From NCBI GenBank assembly GCA_025934615.1, contig JAICXS010000084.1, positions 1-7,256 on the forward strand: DNA of 7,256 nt, read 5' to 3'. Source of the stretch: Nitrospiraceae bacterium (GTDB lineage: Bacteria > Nitrospirota > Nitrospiria > Nitrospirales > Nitrospiraceae). Under the pieces are notes generated by a model. That model was not told the origin of the DNA, ran no database searches, and saw only the letters and a program-made list of their open reading frames with translations. The position numbers and the translations under genes are program-made. Below, piece after piece: positions 1 through 5,052 of the stretch (the first letter of the stretch is position 1; each line of letters starts with the position of its first letter).

Positions 1-915
1 GGCAAGGTCTTAAAGGTCTCCGGCAAGCCACAATTTTTCATTTCACAGCGGGCGCAGCATATCCACGAAAAAACCTCTTCCTCGACGACCTCTTCCCGGA
101 GCATCATTAACACCCGCGATGAGCCGCATGCCGATGCCGAAAAATACCGCCGACTGCACATCATCGTCGGCGATTCCAATATGTCCGAGTATGCCACGTA
201 CCTGAAAGTCGGCGTAGCGGCGCTGGTCCTCACCATGATTGAAGACGGCTACACCGTGAGCGGGATGGAACTCGAGGATCCGGTGAAGGCCATCCGTGAG
301 GTATCGCGCGATCCGACGTTGAAGAAGAAAGTGCGATTAGATGACGGACGTCAGCTCAGTGCCATTGAAATTCAACGGGTCTACCTGGAACGAGCCTATG
401 ATTATTTGAGTTTTAACTCCCATGATCCGGTGCTCGACGACGTGCTGGCGAAATGGACACGGGTGCTCGATGGTCTTGAGGAGGACCCGGCGCAACTCTC
501 TAGGGAAATCGATTGGGTCGGGAAGCGGCATTTGATTCAGTCCTACATCGATAAAAAGGGCTGTGGGTGGGATGATCCCCGCGTCTTTCTTATGGATCTT
601 CAATATCACGACGTAAAGCGGACGCGTGGGTTATACTATCTATTGGAGAGCCGAAATTTGATTGAACGAATCGTGGATGAGGAGGCCGTTCAGCGCGCCA
701 TGTCCGTCCCCCCTCAAACAACGAGGGCGAAGGTGCGAGGCGATTTTATTCGGTTCGCTCGAGCCAAGAATCGCTCGTACACCGTGGACTGGACCTACCT
801 CAAACTCAACGGCTATTGGGAAGAAACGATTCTCTGTATGGACCCGTTCAGCGCAGTCAACCGGCGTGTGGAAGAGTTGGTGGCGCAGGTGGCAGGCCCA
901 CGCTTCTACCGCTGA
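1..915 (+). CDS. pafA: Pup--protein ligase PafA, 3' part (5' end outside window)
   Basis: PafA uses ATP to join the C-terminal glutamate of Pup to lysines of target proteins, marking them for the cytoplasmic Mpa/ARC-20S proteasome. The frame is open from base 1, giving 304 visible residues before TGA; roughly the first 150 of about 450 residues are missing, including the N-terminal metal and catalytic acidic residues. Visible blocks are the family hallmark INTRDEPHAD (visible residues 36-45) followed by YRRLHIIVGDSNMSE (49-63), EIDWVGKR (169-176), QYHDVKRTRG (201-210), and the C-terminal-domain motifs PPQTTRAKVRGDFI (237-250), TVDW (261-264) and DPF (281-283). These follow mycobacterial PafA, as I remember it, nearly block for block, and fit PafA better than the paralogous Pup deamidase Dop. 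The ATG at 181 is internal and is not the start. Family assignment is firm; PafA over Dop is likely. Other proteasome genes would be expected just upstream. Confidence 0.9.
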   Translation, partial: GKVLKVSGKPQFFISQRAQHIHEKTSSSTTSSRSIINTRDEPHADAEKYRRLHIIVGDSNMSEYATYLKVGVAALVLTMIEDGYTVSGMELEDPVKAIREVSRDPTLKKKVRLDDGRQLSAIEIQRVYLERAYDYLSFNSHDPVLDDVLAKWTRVLDGLEEDPAQLSREIDWVGKRHLIQSYIDKKGCGWDDPRVFLMDLQYHDVKRTRGLYYLLESRNLIERIVDEEAVQRAMSVPPQTTRAKVRGDFIRFARAKNRSYTVDWTYLKLNGYWEETILCMDPFSAVNRRVEELVAQVAGPRFYR

Positions 916-1039
916 GGCAGAATGTTGAATCAGGCTTCCAACTGCGTTCTCGTGAGGAAAAAATCCTCACGTAGTTACGATCCGTCTCCGGTGTTTTTCT
1001 CCCTGCGCCTTGTTGGAAAGCCTGTCTGAGCATTCTGCC
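916..1039. repeat. Nested inverted repeat, 124 bases, directly after the pafA stop
   Basis: The outer arms GGCAGAATG (916-924) and CATTCTGCC (1031-1039) are perfect complements. After a 6-base partly pairing stretch on each side (925-930 and 1025-1030), a second stem pairs 931-942 (CAGGCTTCCAAC) with 1012-1024 (GTTGGAAAGCCTG), 12 pairs with A1017 bulged. The enclosed loop holds a third, perfect 8-base-pair hairpin (951-971). The flanks share a 2-base GA (914-915 and 1040-1041). The arms resemble the terminal inverted repeats of a small non-autonomous mobile element, or a structured 3' untranslated RNA. The pairing is seen directly; either role is inference. No coding potential was recognised inside. 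Confidence 0.6.
951..971. other. Perfect 8-base-pair hairpin within the nested repeat
   Basis: CGTGAGGA (951-958) and TCCTCACG (964-971) pair perfectly around a loop of five A. No T-run follows directly on the + strand; the nearest, TTTTT at about 993-997, is more than 20 bases away. On the - strand the hairpin is not followed by a T-run either. It could act as an RNA processing, stability or termination element for the pafA transcript, but it lacks the classical intrinsic-terminator layout. Confidence 0.45.
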
Positions 1040-1068
1040 GAAAAGAAGCGTCGTTCTATGAGCAAGTC

Positions 1069-1983
1069 ATGATTCGATCAGATAAGCTCATCATCATGGC
1101 AGTCGTCCTGCTCACCAGTATCTTTCCTGTTGATCTTTTAACCAGCGCGCCGCCTGAGCGGCACGGTATGGATGGGCAGTTCAGCGGCAAACAAGGGGAA
1201 ATTGTGGTGGTTCGCGTGCCGGTGGATCAGCAGACGAGTGCGGTGACTGGGCGATTTTTAAACCGCACGACTCCATTCTTTCCCGAGGCGTCCGGTGGCG
1301 CAGCCCTGTCCTATATCGGATTAGTCGGCGTCGATCTGCAAGATGCTCCCGGCACCCACGAATTGGTCCTCGACGTTGTATCCTCCGCAGGCCATCGCCG
1401 ATTAAGCTATAACGTGCTGGTCATTAAAGAGAAGCGAGCGGTTCAGTATTTGACCTTGCCGAAGGATAAGGTCGACCTCGATGAGGACAACCTCATCCGT
1501 GTGAAGACAGAACAGGCGCAGGTGCGCACGGTGCTCGAGGCAGTGTCCGAGCGGCGGCTGTGGGCCGGTGACTTTCTTCGCCCGGTCGCAGGTCCCGTCA
1601 CCGGCGCCTTCGGTCGCCAACGGATTATCAATGGTCAAGCCAAAAATCCTCATACTGGAGAAGATATTGCGGCGCCGCTCGGCGCTGATGTAGCCGCGAT
1701 GAATGACGGGATTGTCTGCTTGACGGCCGATCATTTCTTTTCAGGCAAGGGCGTCTTTATCGATCATGGCCTTGGCCTCTACTCAATGTATTTTCATCTG
1801 TCGGAAGTGTCCGTCAAAGACGGGGAGATCGTCAAACGGGGGCAGGTTATCGGCAAGGTCGGCGCCTCAGGCCGTGCGACCGGGCCTCACCTCCACTGGG
1901 GCGTTAATCTGAACGGCGCCAGAGTGGACCCGCTCTCGCTGGTGAAACTGTCTTTTGCTCGTCCTCTTCCCACCGTTCAGTAG
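1069..1983 (+). CDS. Exported M23-family metallopeptidase (LytM/peptidoglycan endopeptidase type)
   Basis: This 304-residue protein probably cleaves peptide cross-links in peptidoglycan, or acts as an envelope regulator of that type, in the periplasm. The N-terminus is a signal peptide or membrane anchor: short and basic, then hydrophobic at residues 7-25 and followed by APPE. Residues about 40-120 are beta-rich, probably an Ig-like domain. The C-terminal peptidase domain (about 170-295) carries the full M23 signature: zinc ligands H195 and D199 in HTGED, H276 in HLHWG, and the catalytic-site histidines H243 (YFHLS) and H274. It therefore looks active rather than degenerate. An in-frame stop at 1027-1029 with no start codon in between makes ATG 1069 the most upstream start. 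Only a weak TGAG precedes it; ATG 1096 would shorten the positively charged signal region. The gene lies 153 bases after pafA on the same strand, separated by the inverted repeat, so co-transcription is uncertain. Confidence 0.9.
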   Translation: MIRSDKLIIMAVVLLTSIFPVDLLTSAPPERHGMDGQFSGKQGEIVVVRVPVDQQTSAVTGRFLNRTTPFFPEASGGAALSYIGLVGVDLQDAPGTHELVLDVVSSAGHRRLSYNVLVIKEKRAVQYLTLPKDKVDLDEDNLIRVKTEQAQVRTVLEAVSERRLWAGDFLRPVAGPVTGAFGRQRIINGQAKNPHTGEDIAAPLGADVAAMNDGIVCLTADHFFSGKGVFIDHGLGLYSMYFHLSEVSVKDGEIVKRGQVIGKVGASGRATGPHLHWGVNLNGARVDPLSLVKLSFARPLPTVQ

Positions 1984-1988
1984 TCCAA

Positions 1989-2047
1989 AGTTCTCAGTCT
2001 TCAGTTCTCAGTTAACGGTAGCCCTTCATAGGCATAGTTCTCAGTTA
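1989..2047. repeat. Three direct copies of AGTTCTCAGT at a convergent gene junction
   Basis: AGTTCTCAGT occurs at 1989-1998, 2003-2012 and 2036-2045; the last two extend to AGTTCTCAGTTA. The first two are separated by only 4 bases and the third by 23. They fill most of the 66 bases between the convergent stops of the M23 gene (1983) and the HD gene (2050). Short repeats of this sort are often dispersed in intergenic DNA and expand by slippage. No hairpin-plus-T-run terminator is visible for either gene here. Confidence 0.7.
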
Positions 2048-2049
2048 TG

Positions 2050-3498
2050 TTAGACATTGGTGTGGCTACTTGATGGCGCGGCGTTGAGGACGGCTGCGGC
2101 AGCCCGCGACAGCTCCGCATCGGTGTCGTGATTCAACGCATAGATCCTAAACTGCACCAGGCGCGTTGGAAGCAAATCTAAGAATTCCTCCAAAGGTTCC
2201 GTTGATACGGTCTTACTTCCGGCGTCATACACGAAGAGCGGCGTCGCACGCGTATCTTTGGGGTCAGGACGCGGATCGAGCGGCGCCATATCAACGGCGA
2301 ACGGCTTCTTCGCGGATTTCGGCGGCAATTCTTTTCTGACCTGTTTTTCAAAATGCCCCGCACTCGGAAAGTCCATTCCACGGGCTTGTCCAGGTTCTTT
2401 CAGCACAGTGTTGTACGCCATTTTCCATTTCACATCGCGTCCCAGAATGCGTGCCCATTCTGCGCCAAGTGCCCGCCTTCTCGCCTGCCGTGATGCCCTC
2501 CAGCCTCGGACCTCTTCGAGCAATGACCAATCCGTGAGCGTCAGATAGCGATCCATGTTTTTCAATGGATGATCCGGAAAGATCAGACGCATCGTGTCTC
2601 CAAAAATTTCACGAAGATGGATGTCGATCGCCCTCGTTGTCCGGTGGTAGTACACGTTGGAGTACAGATACATCCTGGTAGTCAGAAACATTTGCAGCGC
2701 GGGGAGGCCGGTCTTATGAATCGTAAAACCTTTATGGGTGATCAGCGTGTAGTGAATCAACCGCGTCAGATCGACCGGCCCGACCGCTACGCCGCACATA
2801 TAGGCATCGCGCAATACGTAATCCAAATTATCTCCTGTATAGCTCCCTGAAATCACCGGCTGCAGAACATTGAGCCAGGGCGGCATACGGGAATTGTCTT
2901 TCCCTTTTTCTTTTAAAATGAGATGGGCGATATGAGCGGGGTCTAAGGCTTCCCCTTTCGAAAAGGGTCCGCTCGGACTTCGTCTGATCTTCTGAATGAT
3001 CGGACCGAGATGGTCGCGAATGATGACCTGCCCCAATTTCTCGTGGGTCAGTTGATAAGCCTTGAGAAAGTTGTCGTCGAAGAAATGGCAGAAGGGGCCG
3101 TGACCGATATCGTGAAGCAGCGCGGTGATGCGCAAGAGTTCTTCAACATAATTGATGGAGGGAACCTGCTGAAACTGAGTCGCGAGAAATGGATAGAGAT
3201 GGCGGGCGAAGCGGCCTGCCACGTGCATCGTGCCGAGGGAATGGACAAAGCGGCTATGTTCGGCCGATGGATAGACCCATCGTGCACTTTGGAGTTGGAA
3301 GATATAGCGAAGGCGCTGAACCCATGGCGCATCGATCAAATCCTTTTCAGTTCGCTCGCCGGGGTCTGGAGTCGAATAGGGAACGGTGAAGGAAATATAT
3401 TCGTGAATCGGATCGGCAATCAACGCCGATCCATCATAGAGGGCTGGTTGGGTAAGAGTAGGGGATTTCATAAGGCCGGACTGGCGCGATGGCCGCAT
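2050..3498 (-). CDS. HD-domain phosphohydrolase, SAMHD1/COG1078-like (candidate dNTP triphosphohydrolase)
   Basis: This 482-residue cytoplasmic protein has the signature of the HD superfamily branch that includes SAMHD1 and bacterial dNTPase-like enzymes. The markers are WVYPSAEHSRFVHSLGTMH (residues 74-92), the metal-binding HD pair H129-D130 in LLHDIGHGPFCH, and the downstream acidic motif TGDNLDYVLRDAYMCG (221-236), which supplies the last metal ligand. The expected activity is metal-dependent hydrolysis of a nucleotide phosphate; the exact substrate cannot be read from the sequence. Residues from about 330 to the end are less conserved and charged, longer than a minimal family member. ATG 3498 lies 15 bases after the DUF2062 stop, in the same frame and with no start codon between. 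An internal ATG at 3471 is possible, since neither start has a good Shine-Dalgarno; a GAGGAG at 3529-3534 on this strand is 30 bases away, too far. Probably the last gene of the lon-thiL run. Confidence 0.85.
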   Translation of the reverse strand: MRPSRQSGLMKSPTLTQPALYDGSALIADPIHEYISFTVPYSTPDPGERTEKDLIDAPWVQRLRYIFQLQSARWVYPSAEHSRFVHSLGTMHVAGRFARHLYPFLATQFQQVPSINYVEELLRITALLHDIGHGPFCHFFDDNFLKAYQLTHEKLGQVIIRDHLGPIIQKIRRSPSGPFSKGEALDPAHIAHLILKEKGKDNSRMPPWLNVLQPVISGSYTGDNLDYVLRDAYMCGVAVGPVDLTRLIHYTLITHKGFTIHKTGLPALQMFLTTRMYLYSNVYYHRTTRAIDIHLREIFGDTMRLIFPDHPLKNMDRYLTLTDWSLLEEVRGWRASRQARRRALGAEWARILGRDVKWKMAYNTVLKEPGQARGMDFPSAGHFEKQVRKELPPKSAKKPFAVDMAPLDPRPDPKDTRATPLFVYDAGSKTVSTEPLEEFLDLLPTRLVQFRIYALNHDTDAELSRAAAAVLNAAPSSSHTNV

Positions 3499-3513
3499 CT
3501 TACCGCAGTTGTC

Positions 3514-3984
3514 TCAGGTGGGCAATCGCTCCTCAACGGAGGATCGTTGCCCGCGATACCGCGAAATCAACCAATAGGCAACCGGATAGGCAATCAGCAT
3601 GCCGATCACGCTTAAGATCATGCCGCCGATGAGAAAGGGGAGGAGGTACGGCAAGATCTGGTGGTAGAGCGAGCTGACGGTCAGATCGCTCCAGTCGAAG
3701 GGCGCGATGTGCGGCATGTCCAGTACTTGAAATCCTATCCAGATTGTGGCGCCAAGGATGGGCACGATGGTCCACGGATTGTTAATGAACGCGCCGGCCA
3801 TCAACGCGAGAAAATTCAGGCGAAAGGCCCACGTGCAAAACAGCACTTGAATGGTATGGAACCCATAGCTCGGCGAGAAGGCGATGAAGACTCCGACCGA
3901 AAATGCCAGCGCGGTCCGATGGGGTGATTCGTGCAGGTGCAGGATCTGATTGAGCCGCGATCGAATCTGTGTTATCGAGACCAC
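3514..3984 (-). CDS. DUF2062 family integral membrane protein
   Basis: A 156-residue inner-membrane protein of unknown biochemical role. The family pattern is clear: a short amphipathic N-terminus (residues 1-24), a glycine/phenylalanine-rich first hydrophobic segment with GVFIAFSPSYGFHT (31-44), then AGAFINNPWTIVP (63-75), the most conserved DUF2062 block. Three hydrophobic stretches are seen at about 25-53, 57-86 and 111-141, followed by a basic C-terminal tail. The start is GTG at 3984, inside the 3' end of thiL, with GAGAG 5 bases upstream; the two genes overlap by 13 bases in different frames, which suggests coupled translation. DUF2062 proteins often sit near envelope or lipid genes, but nothing here fixes a function. 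Confidence 0.85.
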   Translation of the reverse strand: MVSITQIRSRLNQILHLHESPHRTALAFSVGVFIAFSPSYGFHTIQVLFCTWAFRLNFLALMAGAFINNPWTIVPILGATIWIGFQVLDMPHIAPFDWSDLTVSSLYHQILPYLLPFLIGGMILSVIGMLIAYPVAYWLISRYRGQRSSVEERLPT

Positions 3985-5051
3985 GATTTCTCTCGATGAA
4001 GATTATGTGCAGCAGAGAAATGCTGATAGCTGAGCATCGGCAATGGATGGAGCACGCCGGATTGGTCTTTGATGCGAAGACCGTATGATACTGGTTTGAT
4101 GATTCCAATACACGATACCAGACAATCGACTTTCCGGCCGAGCTGTTCTACTTTCTTGCAGGAACGGGGAGCGACCGTGAACAGAAGTTCATAGTCTTCG
4201 CCTCCCTGCAGCGCGACATCGATCGGGTCCTGCTTATTCATGCCGGCAAATTTGCGGAGCGCAGCGGAAATCGGCAGGGCATCGACCTCAATTTCGACCC
4301 CGACACGGCTCTGCGTACAAATATGCCGGACATCTCCTGAGAGGCCATCCGATACATCGATTGCGGCAGTGGCAAGCCGTTGTCTGCTCAAGGCCTGTCC
4401 CATTTCAACTCGGGGCGTTGGCCGAAGATGCCGACGGGTCAACTCTTGTGTAGACGGCTTGACGGGCGGCAGGGATTGTTTGTGTCCATGCCGGGCCGAG
4501 AGCACCCGCAGACCGGCAAGAGAGTCGCCGATTGTGCCCGTGAGATAGAGAAGATCCCCGGCCTGTGCTCCCCCACGGGTCAAGGCGCACCCGACTGGGA
4601 CACTTCCGATAAGCACAATATTGAGGAATAGACCGTGACGAGAGGCCGACGTGTCCCCCCCGACCAATTCGACACCGTATGGTCGGCAGGCCAACATGAG
4701 CCCACGGTATAGTCGTTGCATTTCGGAAGCGCTCTGTGAGCGCGGGATTGCGAGGGAGACCAGGAGATAGTTGGGCTTGGCCCCCATGGCGGCGATATCA
4801 CTGAGGTTGGCGACAGCCGCTTTATAACCTATATCCTCAAAGGAAGCGGTTTTCAGATCGAAGTGTACCCCCTCTACTAAGAGGTCTGTCGTGACCACCA
4901 TTTCATGATTCTTAACGGGCGTCACGACGGCGGCGTCGTCCCCGATCCCTCGTATCACGTTGGGCCCGGTCTTGCCGTACCGCCGGTGAAGAGCCTCGAT
5001 GAGCTGAAATTCGCGGAGGGGTGTGCGGCGCCTCGATGGGGAATGAGGCAT
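3972..5051 (-). CDS. thiL: Thiamine-monophosphate kinase ThiL
   Basis: ThiL phosphorylates thiamine monophosphate with ATP to give thiamine diphosphate, the last step of cofactor synthesis, in the cytoplasm. The 359-residue product has all the usual blocks: LREFQLIEALHRRYG near the N-terminus, GIGDDAAVV (35-43), TTDLLVEGVHF (54-64), YKAAVANLSDIAAMGAKP (76-93), the nucleotide/metal-binding GGDTSAS (131-137), DVSDGLSGD (232-240) and GGEDYELLF (283-291). The conserved acidic residues are present, so it should be active. The open frame reaches back to ATG 5138, but those 29 extra residues (arginine/proline/histidine-rich) precede the family core and lie wholly inside lon. ATG 5051 is preferred: it follows the lon TGA (5053-5055) by a single base, an arrangement typical of termination-reinitiation, though no Shine-Dalgarno is visible. 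At about 359 residues it is somewhat longer than the roughly 325 of E. coli ThiL. Confidence 0.93.
   Translation of the reverse strand: MPHSPSRRRTPLREFQLIEALHRRYGKTGPNVIRGIGDDAAVVTPVKNHEMVVTTDLLVEGVHFDLKTASFEDIGYKAAVANLSDIAAMGAKPNYLLVSLAIPRSQSASEMQRLYRGLMLACRPYGVELVGGDTSASRHGLFLNIVLIGSVPVGCALTRGGAQAGDLLYLTGTIGDSLAGLRVLSARHGHKQSLPPVKPSTQELTRRHLRPTPRVEMGQALSRQRLATAAIDVSDGLSGDVRHICTQSRVGVEIEVDALPISAALRKFAGMNKQDPIDVALQGGEDYELLFTVAPRSCKKVEQLGRKVDCLVSCIGIIKPVSYGLRIKDQSGVLHPLPMLSYQHFSAAHNLHREKSWSR
3990..3994 (-). promoter_or_regulatory. Shine-Dalgarno-like GAGAG for the DUF2062 gene
   Basis: On the - strand GAGAG lies within the last codons of thiL, 5 bases before the GTG at 3984. It supports the GTG start, and no in-frame ATG competes nearby. 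It is the only reasonable ribosome site found at the internal gene junctions of the - strand run. Confidence 0.5.
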
Positions 5052-5052
5052 G

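Noticed and set aside
181..183. ATG at 181 as the pafA start
   Set aside because: The hallmark INTRDEPHAD block lies upstream in the same frame, so this methionine is internal.
951..997. Possible intrinsic terminator after pafA
   Set aside because: The hairpin is perfect, but the nearest T-run is more than 20 bases downstream, so the classical terminator layout is absent.
3530..3543. Small hairpin TCCTC-AACG-GAGGA
   Set aside because: Only 5 base pairs, inside the coding end of the DUF2062 gene, with no T-run; likely chance.
3010..3615. 201-residue open frame on the + strand
   Set aside because: It lies antisense to the HD and DUF2062 genes, has no recognisable domain and no ribosome site, and is explained as a shadow of well-supported - strand genes.
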